From: UTCHB3 sp964371075
Lineage (GTDB): Bacteria; Bacteroidota; Ignavibacteria; Ignavibacteriales; Ignavibacteriaceae
Assembly: GCA_964371075.1 (NCBI GenBank)
Contig: CAYJKN010000001.1
Location: 930,001-994,000 of the forward strand
DNA: 64,000 nucleotides
Direction: 5' to 3'
Numbering within the stretch: the first letter of the stretch is position 1; each line of letters starts with the position of its first letter. Below are positions 53,025-61,874 of the stretch, one piece after another. The translations under genes and the position numbers were made by a program. The notes under the pieces were generated by a model that saw nothing but the letters and a program-made list of their open reading frames with translations, did no database searches and was not told the origin of the DNA.

Positions 53025-53068
53025 TTTAATTTCTCATTTACAAAATCTCTGTCTATTCCACTTTTATC
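53012..53068 (-). pseudogene. Remnant of a second GIY-YIG endonuclease gene (last 18 codons)
   Basis: Encodes DKSGIDRDFVNEKLKSGS and stop, matching the end of the intact gene (KTGVGREYLKEKLKSGS) but with different residues, so it came from a related, not identical, element. It is fused directly to the T run of the upstream terminator. TAAAAGTGGA occurs at the junction and also in the 5' leader of the intact gene, which points to deletion between short direct repeats. Confidence 0.82.
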
Positions 53069-53124
53069 AAAAAAAAGGCTGTCATTTCTGACAGCCTGAT
53101 TTTTTATCGCGTTGTAGCGGGGGC
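53069..53124 (-). repeat. Copy C: tRNA 3' tail plus terminator, cut by the gap
   Basis: The terminator (53069-53096) and the last tRNA bases (53115-53124) are present and identical to the other copies; the rest is lost in the run of N. Confidence 0.85.
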
Positions 53125-53224
53125 NNNNNNNNNNNNNNNNNNNNNNNNNNNNNNNNNNNNNNNNNNNNNNNNNNNNNNNNNNNNNNNNNNNNNNNNNNNN
53201 NNNNNNNNNNNNNNNNNNNNNNNN
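53125..53224. other. Assembly gap (100 N)
   Basis: Exactly 100 undetermined bases, usually a placeholder for a gap of unknown size. It lies inside the tandem array, and the same repeat is on both sides. Confidence 0.98.
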
Positions 53225-53241
53225 TGTCATTTCTGACAGCC
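53225..53241 (-). terminator. Terminator of the intact initiator tRNA (part in the gap)
   Basis: GGCTGTCAGAAATGACA is visible; the closing arm and T run are expected in the N run. It lies 18 bases after the tRNA. Confidence 0.8.
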
Positions 53242-53259
53242 TGATTTTTTATCGCGTTG

Positions 53260-53332
<73 letters not shown>

Positions 53333-53493
53333 ATGTTAAAACTTTATGTTAGAGGCCCGTATATTTTGTAATATTTAATTTAATTTGGACTTCAAAGATA
53401 ACACTTTTTTCCTTAGAAACAAAATGTAAGTTTAAATCTCAAAAATATCCACAAAAATTTGTGTTAAATCCGTGGAACTATCCCCCTCGCATT

Positions 53494-53597
53494 AGTTCGT
53501 CTTGCAGACGGCAATAGGGACGCTACGAATATCAATTCCTCTTAGTTGCTCGTCTTGCAGACGGCAATCGGGACGATTACCACTCCTCACTCTAACG
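53494..53597 (-). repeat. Dispersed intergenic repeat, copy 2 (double)
   Basis: Two tandem versions of CGTCTTGCAGACGGCAATCG / GGGACG. The first (53494-53535) continues into CTACGAATATCAA, the complement of TTGATATTCGTAG in the 57-bp repeat at 3021. The second (53544-53597) is the complement of the element at 5501-5549. Confidence 0.8.
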
Positions 53598-53623
53598 ACC
53601 TAAAATCCATGGATCTATTAAAG

Positions 53624-53668
53624 ATTATTGGATTATTGCATTACTGCATTATTGCATTATTGGATTAG
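53624..53668 (-). repeat. 8-bp tandem microrepeat RTAATSCA, inverted
   Basis: On the minus strand units ATAATGCA, ATAATGCA, GTAATGCA, ATAATCCA follow the stop of the dipeptidase gene, as in the two copies at the left end of the window. Confidence 0.85.
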
Positions 53669-54361
53669 ACCAAAGGGTATGTCCATCAGCGGAAAATTCT
53701 GCCAGCCGGCGAAATCGTAGTGCCACCACTCCGTTTCAAGCGGTACAAATCCGTGTTTCTGCATAACAGCTCTTAAAAGAGCACGATTTGTTCTAATATC
53801 GAGTGGGATGTTTCCATAATCGTGATGAGCTTTTTCCGTAAAATCATCAAAAAGAGTTGGCATAATCAACAATTTACCCGATTTTAGATCGTAGAGACCC
53901 AGGTCAATTGCGCATCCCCTGTTATGCCGACTTCCTGTTTTTGGAGAAGCTGCATAATTTTCATCCTTAACAACATCCCAAATCTTTTTTGTAATTGAAT
54001 ATGGTCTATAAGCATCATAAACAACTATTCCAATTCCGTTTAGTGCCAGTTCATCGGCAATTTTTTTCAACGCAACTGCCGCAGGATGTCTGAGAAAAAC
54101 ACCGGGTGACGAGTAAAGAACCTGACCTGTCACATTCTCCCTCGTTGCGTATTTAATATCCTTTTTGAGGTTTGGAACAACAGACTCAAGGTTTGTTAAT
54201 ACCTGCCCACTATCTGCCGCAACAAGTTTGTGATAAAGTTTAATATCGTTAACAACCTTTAAACCATACCCGTTGACAGGTATTTCTACCTGAGCGAGCC
54301 CCGTGAAACATAAAACTAAAAATAGAATTATTGTTTGTGTTGCTGAATGTCTCTTTATCAT
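53657..54361 (-). CDS. ddpX: Secreted D-alanyl-D-alanine dipeptidase (VanX/DdpX, M15D)
   Basis: 234 residues with a signal peptide (TIILFLVLCFTGLAQ). Zinc and catalytic motifs: SRHNRGCAIDLGLYD (first His and Asp ligands) and PLETEWWHYDF (catalytic Glu and third His ligand). The substrate-side Arg is in VVYDAYRPYS. It cleaves D-Ala-D-Ala and so probably recycles peptidoglycan fragments; no van resistance genes are around, so a resistance role is not suggested. One base separates it from the M14 peptidase gene upstream, a two-gene peptidase operon. Confidence 0.93.
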   Translation of the reverse strand: MIKRHSATQTIILFLVLCFTGLAQVEIPVNGYGLKVVNDIKLYHKLVAADSGQVLTNLESVVPNLKKDIKYATRENVTGQVLYSSPGVFLRHPAAVALKKIADELALNGIGIVVYDAYRPYSITKKIWDVVKDENYAASPKTGSRHNRGCAIDLGLYDLKSGKLLIMPTLFDDFTEKAHHDYGNIPLDIRTNRALLRAVMQKHGFVPLETEWWHYDFAGWQNFPLMDIPFGLIQ

Positions 54362-54362
54362 A

Positions 54363-56186
54363 TTATTCCATAACTCTCAAAATTGGATATACACAGTAGT
54401 TTTTATCAAAATAGGGTGATCTTTTGTAGATGAAGTTTAACCTGGCATCGGGACTGTTTCTGAATTTTTCGTCTGAAGCCAGTTTCTCTTCAAAATCCTT
54501 TTTCAGCCGGGGATCATTTTTTAGGATATCGGGTGCAAGTCGCTCCATCACATAATCCTCATAATATTCCTTCTGCTCAAATATCTGGTTGAAAAAGCCC
54601 CAAGTGAGGTAGGAATCATCCGATTTGGGTTCAAATAAATATACAATCAATTTAAGGGTTGGCTGGTTGCAACTGATAAAAAAAGAACCTGCGGGAGCAG
54701 TAATTTCTTCAATTTGTGTATCGTGTTCAAAAGTTACTCTGGTTCTTCCTTCGAAAGTATATTGGGCAAACTTGTGATCATGGAATGTAATTCTCTCAAC
54801 TTTTAATTTTTTTGGAGAATTTAGTTTTTCAACTTTTATCCCATGGAGTTTTGCCTTATCAACTATATCCTCATACTCTGCGGGGATCAGATACCCGGCG
54901 GGTACCCTAACAGAATCAACTGCATGAACCTGATCAAAATAAGGAATGACTTTCTCAAATTTTTTCCCGGTGTAAACCAGTTTTTCACCCCCTGAAATAT
55001 CACTTTTTTCGGTTACAGCTTCAATCCCCTTAAAGGAATATGTTTTAATTGCTGTATCCCGGAGTGCAAATTTTATGGGGAGCCACTTTCCATCTTTTCC
55101 GAGGTATTGACTGATGTTATTATCAGCTTTTCTGTTCTCTTCGATTACCATCTTCCCGCTAATAACGAGGTAGTCGGCAGTCGTCTCAATTACTTTTTTT
55201 GTTGCAAAAACTCTCTCTTTATATGGTTTCATCATGTGAGTTTCCACCAAAAGGCAGATTCTGTTCCTGGAAGCCATATACCCGTTTGAAAACCGCGGAA
55301 CAGATGCCCATTCAAGAAGTCCCTCTTCAACTTTTCCATTTTTAAATCCAACATAAGGCGACATCAGCCAACCGGCAGATTCCACATTTTCGATCAGAAA
55401 AGGAAGAAATGACCTTTCAACCAGTTTTGCGATGTTTGGTGCCATATTCCCAAATCGCTCAAGTCCATAAGTCACGGTGTATTGATAGTCGGCTCCATTG
55501 GTGGTGTGGTTATCAATTATAAAATCGGGATTCCATGTTGAAACCATCTGCAACATTGCCCTCATTTCGGGAGCATCGGCTTTTGTCCAGTCTCTGTTAA
55601 GATTTAGATTTCTTGCAGTGGTTCGCCAGCCCATGTTTTGTGGACCATCCTGATTTATTCTGTTATAACTTGATGCCCTTTCATGTCCGTCAACACTAAA
55701 AATTGGTACAACCAGGAAAATCACATTATCGAGAAGTGTGGAGTGTTTCCCTTCTACCAACATCTCACGAAGGAACATCATCGAGGCGTCTTTCCCCTCT
55801 ATCTCCCCTGAATGGATACCATTAATTATTAACAACACCGGTTTTCCACTTTTTGCGGCTTCCGCAGGAGTGAAGGCTTTGTCCTTCGAAACAACAAAGA
55901 GTTTTATGTCTCTCCCCTGTGGTGAAACACCAATTGTTGAATGCCGGGCAAAATTTGTAACTTTTGCCAGCTCCGAGAAATATTCATCTGTCTGACTGTA
56001 GTTGGAGGTGGCAATAAAACCCGACTTTTCAAATTCGGTTTGCCACTCATTTTGTGCAAAAAGTGCCACTGTTAAGAAAATGGAAAATAATGATCCTCGT
56101 AAAATGCCGCTCGTCAATCTGTCGCACTTATGGTTGTTGTTTTTTGGTAAATTTGAAAAGAAATTTAACGAATTATGGTGAATCAA
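54363..56186 (-). CDS. Secreted M14 family zinc carboxypeptidase
   Basis: 607 residues. The zinc ligands are in LLIINGIHSGEIEGKDASMMF (HxxE, about 117-140), and the third His is probably in DFIIDNHTTNGADYQ. NLNRDWTKADAPEMRAM carries the substrate Arg of the family. The catalytic Glu is probably in CLLVETHMMKPY. A long C-terminal part of about 270 residues is typical of the bacterial group annotated as M14 peptidases with substrate unknown. The N terminus shows a signal (LFSIFLTVALFAQ), but the start is unsure: TTG at 56186 or TTG at 56117 (shorter, more normal signal). Confidence 0.88.
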   Translation of the reverse strand: MIHHNSLNFFSNLPKNNNHKCDRLTSGILRGSLFSIFLTVALFAQNEWQTEFEKSGFIATSNYSQTDEYFSELAKVTNFARHSTIGVSPQGRDIKLFVVSKDKAFTPAEAAKSGKPVLLIINGIHSGEIEGKDASMMFLREMLVEGKHSTLLDNVIFLVVPIFSVDGHERASSYNRINQDGPQNMGWRTTARNLNLNRDWTKADAPEMRAMLQMVSTWNPDFIIDNHTTNGADYQYTVTYGLERFGNMAPNIAKLVERSFLPFLIENVESAGWLMSPYVGFKNGKVEEGLLEWASVPRFSNGYMASRNRICLLVETHMMKPYKERVFATKKVIETTADYLVISGKMVIEENRKADNNISQYLGKDGKWLPIKFALRDTAIKTYSFKGIEAVTEKSDISGGEKLVYTGKKFEKVIPYFDQVHAVDSVRVPAGYLIPAEYEDIVDKAKLHGIKVEKLNSPKKLKVERITFHDHKFAQYTFEGRTRVTFEHDTQIEEITAPAGSFFISCNQPTLKLIVYLFEPKSDDSYLTWGFFNQIFEQKEYYEDYVMERLAPDILKNDPRLKKDFEEKLASDEKFRNSPDARLNFIYKRSPYFDKNYCVYPILRVME

Positions 56187-56294
56187 GGAAATATTGATCT
56201 ACATCACGACACGAGATTGACTTGAAAATTAAGTTTACTTTCTGTATGTTTAATAATCGTAATTCCTCAATATTTTTAATCGGGAGGACATAAT

Positions 56295-56699
56295 ATGCTA
56301 ACAACTATAGACAAAAGTAATTATCTCAAGGGATTGTTAATTGTAGCAAGATTGGATGACAGACTTATTGACCGCGAAAGAGATGTAATAAGAAATGTTG
56401 CGACGAGACTTGGATTCAGCAAAGATTTTTATGAAGAGACATTAAAAAATTTAATGATTAATGAGAACATCAGCGATAATCCGTTAATGTTCAGTTCACC
56501 TGCCATAGCCGAAATATTTTTGAACGAGGCATTAAATCTTGCCTATGCGGACAACGATTTGTCGAAAGTGGAATTGGACTGGCTTCGGAGAACTGCTGAA
56601 ATAAATGGTATTCCAAACCAGAAGTTCACGGAATTCCTGGCAAGTTTCCAATCTTTTTTACAGACGGATATCCCAAGACAAAAATCCATTTCTATATAA
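56295..56699 (+). CDS. TerB-like helical protein
   Basis: 134 residues, all helical. LLIVARLDDRLIDRERDVIRNVATRLGFSKDFYEETLKNL and LNLAYADNDLSKVELDWLRRTAEINGI show the two acidic loops (DDRLIDRE, DNDLSKVE) of the TerB fold, which may bind a metal. The role is unknown; TerB proteins are tied to membrane or phage stress in other species. GGGAGG lies nine bases before the ATG. Strong terminator downstream. Confidence 0.85.
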   Translation: MLTTIDKSNYLKGLLIVARLDDRLIDRERDVIRNVATRLGFSKDFYEETLKNLMINENISDNPLMFSSPAIAEIFLNEALNLAYADNDLSKVELDWLRRTAEINGIPNQKFTEFLASFQSFLQTDIPRQKSISI

Positions 56700-56710
56700 A
56701 AACATTTTTT

Positions 56711-56752
56711 GCAGAGTGACAGTTTAAATCTGTTACTCTGCATCTCTTTTTT
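56711..56752 (+). terminator. Intrinsic terminator
   Basis: GCAGAGTGACAG, loop, CTGTTACTCTGC, then CTCTTTTTT. Confidence 0.88.
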
Positions 56753-56881
56753 CACCCCCACTATTTTAAACATTTCCACTCATCCCCTTTCAAAAACCAT
56801 TAGTCACAATTGAACTAAATTCTCAAATAATCTTTTTTTATATTGAACAGTCTTTTAAAAACTAACAGGAAAAAAGGTACT

Positions 56882-59800
56882 ATGCATCGATTCCTCATTC
56901 TTTTTACACTTGTTTTTTGTGTAAGCCAGATTCAAGCCCAGGAGGCAAGACTCCTCCGCTTTCCAAATGTTAATGGAGATAAAATAGTATTCTCCTATGC
57001 CGGCGATTTATATCTTGTCAGTGCCAACGGTGGAACTGCCCGAAAGATCACCAATCACTCCGGTTATGAAATGTTTGCCAAATTCTCTCCGGATGGTAAA
57101 AATATTGCCTTCACAGGGCAATATGATGGTAATACAGAAGTTTATACAATCCCCTCCGAAGGAGGCATTCCAAATAGAATTACCTACACTGCAACGCTGG
57201 GTAGAGATGATCTCTCCGACAGGATGGGCCCTAACAACATTGTTATGGCTTGGAAAGACAATGAAACAGTTATGTTCAGAAGCAGATGGATTGAACATAA
57301 TGACTGGAAAGGACAACTTTTTTTCGCCAACATCAATGGCGGGTTAGCTGAACAACTTCCTCTCCCCAGAGGAGGTTTTGGTACCTTTTCACCCGATGGG
57401 AAAAAACTTGTTTATAACAGGGTTTTTCGCGAGTTCAGAACATGGAAACGATACAGAGGTGGCCAGGCAGATGATCTCTGGATTTATGACTTTGCTACCA
57501 AACAGACTGAAAGAGTGTTGGAAAATCCGGCTCAGGATATTTTCCCGATGTGGGTTGGAAATAAAATCTACTTCGCCTCCGACAGAACCGGCACCATGAA
57601 CCTCTTTTCGTATGATCTTAATTCAAAAAAAGAAAAACAGATCACAAATTTTACCGACTTTGATGTAAAATTCCCGAGCATTGGTGGCAATTTAATCGTT
57701 TTCGAAAATGCCGGGTATATCTACAAACTTGATACTTCCACAGATGACTACAAAAAAGTTGACATAATGATTATGGATGATCTCGCAACCGGCAGAGATG
57801 GTATCATTGATGTCAGCAGAAGTGTTCAAAGCTGGGAAATTTCCCCCGATGGAAACAGAGCTATCTTTGGAGCCAGAGGTGAGATTTTTACCGTACCTGC
57901 AAAAAACGGACAGACCAGAAACCTGACTAACACTTCAGGAGTGCATGAACGATATCCAAAGTGGTCACCCGACGGCAAGTATATTGCTTTCATCTCCGAC
58001 AGGAGTGGAGAAGATGAGATTTATATTATATCACAGGATGGAAAAGGTGGTGAAAAACAACTGACCTCCGGTGGTGATGTTTACAAATATTCTCTTCAAT
58101 GGTCACCCGACAGCAAAAAGATTTTATGGTCTGACCAAAACTATACACTTAATTATATCGACATCGATTCAAAATCTGTAACACAAGTTGACAAATCAGA
58201 TGTAAATTCCATCTTCGCATACGACTGGTCACACGACAGCAGATTTATTGCATATAACAAAGTTGAAAGTGCGGTTTCTTCAAGAATATTTATCTATTCC
58301 CTCGACGATAAAAAGACGAATCCCGTTACTGATGGATTTTTTGATGTTGGTCAAACTGTCTTCTCAAAAGATGGAAAATATCTCTTTTTCACCTCCGAGA
58401 GAACTTTTAATCCAACTTACGGTTGGACTGAATGGAACCACACTTACACAGATATGACCAAAATTTATCTGGTTACTCTTCAAAACACAACAAAATCACC
58501 TTTTGAACCAAAAAGTGATGAAGTTAGTGTAAAAGAGGACAAACCAAAAGAAGTAAAAAAAGACTCAACTGAAACCACTCCAAAAGATAAAAAAGAGTCG
58601 GAGAAAAAACTTTCAATCGATTTTGATGGAATAGTCACCAGAATTGCAGAAATACCCACTCCTGCAGGTAGTTATGGGAATCTATCCACAACTGCAGATA
58701 AAATTTTCTATAACAGAAGAGCTCCCCGTGAGGAAAAATTTAATCTCTATTCCTACAGTCTTAAAGACCTGGAAGAGACTAATCTCGGTGAAATCCTTAG
58801 TTATGAAATTTCTGCTGATGAAAAAAAGATGCTTGTCAGAGTTGGACCATCGTATGGCATCGTGCCTCTGCCATCCGCTCCGGTTAAAATCAAGGATGCT
58901 CTGAATCTCTCAGACCTAAAGGTAAAGCTTGACAGAAAAGCTGAATGGACTCAGATATTTAATGAAGCATGGCGACAGATGCGCGACTTTTTCTATGCAA
59001 AAAACATGCATGGAGTTGACTGGGAAGCGATGAAAAAACAATATGGACAACTTGTTCCTTTTGTTAATCACCGTGCCGACCTTACCTATATTATCGGTGA
59101 AATGATCGGTGAATTAAATATTGGCCATGCCTATGTTGGTGGTGGCGATTATCCTAAAGCCGCAAGAATTGCACTTGGTCTTCTTGGAGCCCAGCTTGAA
59201 AAGGATGCTTCAGGATATGTAAAAATCAAAAAAATACTTGCAGGTCAAAACTGGGATCAAGAATTCCGCTCACCTCTTACAGAGATTGGTGTTAATGTAA
59301 AAGAAGGTGAATATATTATTGCGATTAATGGTAAATCTGTCAAAGAGATGAAAAACATCTATGAAGCATTGATCGACAGAGCAGGGAAACAGGTTGTTTT
59401 AACCGTTAATTCTTCGGCAAGTGACCAGGGAGCTCGAGATGTAACAGTGATCCCAATCGATGACGAACAAAGCCTCTATTACCTCAAATGGATTGAAGGT
59501 AATATTGAAAAAGTAACAAAAGCCACAGACGGTAGAGTTGGTTATATCCATATCCCCGATATGGGAGTAAATGGATTAAACTGGTTTGCCAAATATTATT
59601 ACCCACAACTGAACAAAGAAGCACTAATCATCGATGACCGTGGAAATGGCGGAGGCAATGTCTCTCCACAAATCCTTGAGCGACTTGCCAGAACCCCAGT
59701 GATGATGAATTACAGAAGGAATTCTATCAATTCTTTTAATCCCACAGGTATGCATGTCGGACCCAAAATTCTTCTGATGGACGAGTTTTCTGCTTCCGAT

Positions 59801-60139
59801 GGCGATATCTTCCCATACAGATTTAGAGCTGCCAAGCTTGGAACTCTTGTTGGTAAAAGATCATGGGGTGGAGTTGTAGGAATCGCGGGTTCACTTCCAT
59901 TTGTTGATGGAGGATTTCTTAACAAACCTGAATTTGGGCCCTACGATCTTGATGGAAAGAACTGGATAATGGAAGGACATGGAGTTGATCCTGATGTTGT
60001 TGTTGACAACGACCCCGCTCTCGAATTTGAGGGTACCGATCAACAACTGAACAAAGGAATAGAACTTATTCTTAAAGAACTGGAGAAAAATCCCGTTAAA
60101 AAGAATCCAATTCCCCCATTCCCTGATAAAAGTAAATAA
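56882..60139 (+). CDS. Tricorn-like secreted protease (S41, propeller-PDZ)
   Basis: About 1085 residues. Signal peptide (FLILFTLVFCVSQIQAQ), a six- and seven-bladed propeller region (about 20-560) with FSPDGKNIAFTG, WSPDGKYIAFISDRSGEDEIYII and WSPDSKKILWS, a charged low-complexity linker (about 555-590, KEDKPKEVKKDSTETTPKDKKES), the core domain with MRDFFYAKNMHGVDW, a PDZ domain (GLLGAQLEKDASGYVKIKKI), and the S41-type end IIDDRGNGGGNVSP and LLMDEFSASDGDIFPYRF with the catalytic Ser in SASDGD. It degrades peptides in the periplasm. The start is the ATG at 56882, with AAAAGG upstream. Confidence 0.93.
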   Translation: MHRFLILFTLVFCVSQIQAQEARLLRFPNVNGDKIVFSYAGDLYLVSANGGTARKITNHSGYEMFAKFSPDGKNIAFTGQYDGNTEVYTIPSEGGIPNRITYTATLGRDDLSDRMGPNNIVMAWKDNETVMFRSRWIEHNDWKGQLFFANINGGLAEQLPLPRGGFGTFSPDGKKLVYNRVFREFRTWKRYRGGQADDLWIYDFATKQTERVLENPAQDIFPMWVGNKIYFASDRTGTMNLFSYDLNSKKEKQITNFTDFDVKFPSIGGNLIVFENAGYIYKLDTSTDDYKKVDIMIMDDLATGRDGIIDVSRSVQSWEISPDGNRAIFGARGEIFTVPAKNGQTRNLTNTSGVHERYPKWSPDGKYIAFISDRSGEDEIYIISQDGKGGEKQLTSGGDVYKYSLQWSPDSKKILWSDQNYTLNYIDIDSKSVTQVDKSDVNSIFAYDWSHDSRFIAYNKVESAVSSRIFIYSLDDKKTNPVTDGFFDVGQTVFSKDGKYLFFTSERTFNPTYGWTEWNHTYTDMTKIYLVTLQNTTKSPFEPKSDEVSVKEDKPKEVKKDSTETTPKDKKESEKKLSIDFDGIVTRIAEIPTPAGSYGNLSTTADKIFYNRRAPREEKFNLYSYSLKDLEETNLGEILSYEISADEKKMLVRVGPSYGIVPLPSAPVKIKDALNLSDLKVKLDRKAEWTQIFNEAWRQMRDFFYAKNMHGVDWEAMKKQYGQLVPFVNHRADLTYIIGEMIGELNIGHAYVGGGDYPKAARIALGLLGAQLEKDASGYVKIKKILAGQNWDQEFRSPLTEIGVNVKEGEYIIAINGKSVKEMKNIYEALIDRAGKQVVLTVNSSASDQGARDVTVIPIDDEQSLYYLKWIEGNIEKVTKATDGRVGYIHIPDMGVNGLNWFAKYYYPQLNKEALIIDDRGNGGGNVSPQILERLARTPVMMNYRRNSINSFNPTGMHVGPKILLMDEFSASDGDIFPYRFRAAKLGTLVGKRSWGGVVGIAGSLPFVDGGFLNKPEFGPYDLDGKNWIMEGHGVDPDVVVDNDPALEFEGTDQQLNKGIELILKELEKNPVKKNPIPPFPDKSK

Positions 60140-60157
60140 TTGACGATAATTAAACAT

Positions 60158-60193
60158 AAAAAAAGGCTGTCCGGTTATGGACAGCCTTTTTTG
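60158..60193. terminator. Bidirectional intrinsic terminator
   Basis: AAAAAAAGGCTGTCC, loop GGTTAT, GGACAGCCTTTTTTG. It separates the tricorn-like gene from the convergent TPR gene. Confidence 0.92.
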
Positions 60194-60208
60194 TTTTAAG
60201 TTTTAACT

Positions 60209-61861
60209 TTACTTTTTGGGTGCGGGAATGTTTTTAAGATTCTCTTGTGCACCTTTATTTTCAGGATCGATTACAAGAATTTTTTCGTAGGCGTCTCTTG
60301 CAAGTGCAGCCCATGAATCCTTGAACTCCGGATTATCCTGGCTTACTGCATAAAAATATCCAAGATAATCGTAAGCGTTAATCAACTGGGTTTTGAATTT
60401 ATCAGGTGTTGGTGATGCCAGCTGGATAAAATACTGAAAAGTTGGTCGAGCAAGTCCCAATTTTGAGCTGTCAAGAACTTCGATCTGTGACTGGCAATTA
60501 CCTTTCCAGTAATAAGCGAGAGCAAAATCAGGTTTCTGTGAAATCAAACTGTCAAATGCCTGAATACCTTCTTCATATTTTTTACCAAAATAATATGCTC
60601 TTCCTAAAGCAAAATATTCAGCTTGTGAAAGACCATTCTCTAATTTTTCTTTTTTCTTGTAGGTAGCTGTTGTCGCATCCCAGTCTTTTTTCTTAAAATA
60701 ATAAGCTGCAACATCTGTCAATAGCACCGATTTGGTTGAATCAAGTGCCACTGCCTTTTCAAAATTCAGAACAGCGATCGAGTCGTTACCCATTTTTTTA
60801 TGGTTCATACCATAAAGTTCATAGTCATAAGCTTTCACTTTCGATGGATCAACAGTGCTAAAATATTTGTCGAAGGTTGCAAGCGTATTAACGGAATCAC
60901 CAATCATATCAAAAGCATATGCTTGTAAAACGAGCATATCTGCATTCGTTGGTTCGCCTGCAAGATACTCTTTGGTAGTTGCTATGGTACCTTTGTAATC
61001 TTTACCATTATACTGGATGATTGCAAAGCGGCGAAGATTTATCGCTGTTTTTTCCGATTTTGTAAGATATTCTTTGTAAAACTGGATTGCTTTTGCATAA
61101 TCTTCGATATCATAGTTCATTTCTGCAATTTCTCTGTAAGCAGGAGCATACTCGGGATCGAGTTTTAAAGCATCCTGAAATTTGATTTCAGCAGAACCAA
61201 ACTGTTTGATAAGTCTGTAAACCTGTCCATAACCAACATGAGCTGCAGGCAGATTGTCTTTTATGTCAAGAGCTGATTTGTAAAACTTTAACGCGTTTGT
61301 TCCATCAGGAACTGCATAATAGATTTTTCCGGCGGCGATCAATAATTCATAATCCTTTGGATCTTTTGCAAGATTTTTCAGGATTGCATCCACACCAATC
61401 TCACAAACATCTTTGTCGGCACCACCTGTGTAGAGTGCATCAGCCATATCGATGAGAAAATCACGATCGTAAACAATTGATCCTTTTTTCTCTGCAGAAA
61501 CTTTTGCCAGTGACTGATTGAGCATGTCCTTGGCTATCGCCAAATTTTTATCTCTAAAAGCTATAGCAGCCGTACCGAGCATAAAATAGGGATCTGATCC
61601 ATTGTTCGAATATTTCTCCATCACCTTCTTGGCACTGTCGAGCTCTCCAACATGGAGATAGGAATGCGCCAAAAAGTAACCAAACTTCATGTTTGTTGGC
61701 TCTTCTTTTACAAGAGCATTATACATTAACAGGGCATTTGTATAACTCTCGTTTTCCAGTAACCTGTGCGCTTCTTTCAGGCTCTGTGCGTTAACAACAG
61801 ATGAAGTGAAGAAGAGTATTGTTGCTGCTAAAATGATTGAGAACTTGATTGTCGTTTTCAT
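60209..61861 (-). CDS. Periplasmic TPR protein
   Basis: About 550 residues. Signal peptide (TTIKFSIILAATILFFTSSVVNAQ), then about twelve tetratricopeptide repeats, for example FGYFLAHSYLHVGELDSAKKVME, AAHVGYGQVYRLIKQFGSAEIKFQDALKLDPEYAPAYREIAEMNYD and YGMNHKKMGNDSIAVLNFEKAVALD. It ends ENLKNIPAPKK. Probably a scaffold in the periplasm. The start is the ATG at 61861 with GGAAG four bases upstream; a longer frame into the preceding gene is not needed. It follows the substrate-binding-like gene by 13 bases, so both are one operon. Confidence 0.92.
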   Translation of the reverse strand: MKTTIKFSIILAATILFFTSSVVNAQSLKEAHRLLENESYTNALLMYNALVKEEPTNMKFGYFLAHSYLHVGELDSAKKVMEKYSNNGSDPYFMLGTAAIAFRDKNLAIAKDMLNQSLAKVSAEKKGSIVYDRDFLIDMADALYTGGADKDVCEIGVDAILKNLAKDPKDYELLIAAGKIYYAVPDGTNALKFYKSALDIKDNLPAAHVGYGQVYRLIKQFGSAEIKFQDALKLDPEYAPAYREIAEMNYDIEDYAKAIQFYKEYLTKSEKTAINLRRFAIIQYNGKDYKGTIATTKEYLAGEPTNADMLVLQAYAFDMIGDSVNTLATFDKYFSTVDPSKVKAYDYELYGMNHKKMGNDSIAVLNFEKAVALDSTKSVLLTDVAAYYFKKKDWDATTATYKKKEKLENGLSQAEYFALGRAYYFGKKYEEGIQAFDSLISQKPDFALAYYWKGNCQSQIEVLDSSKLGLARPTFQYFIQLASPTPDKFKTQLINAYDYLGYFYAVSQDNPEFKDSWAALARDAYEKILVIDPENKGAQENLKNIPAPKK

Positions 61862-61874
61862 ATATCTTCCGGCT

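Noticed and set aside
53012..53230. ORF running through the N gap into the GIY-YIG remnant
   Set aside because: It is an artefact of translating N; only the 18 terminal codons are real sequence.
53657..54361. Vancomycin resistance cluster
   Set aside because: The VanX-like dipeptidase has a signal peptide and stands with an M14 peptidase; no vanH or vanA-type ligase is present.
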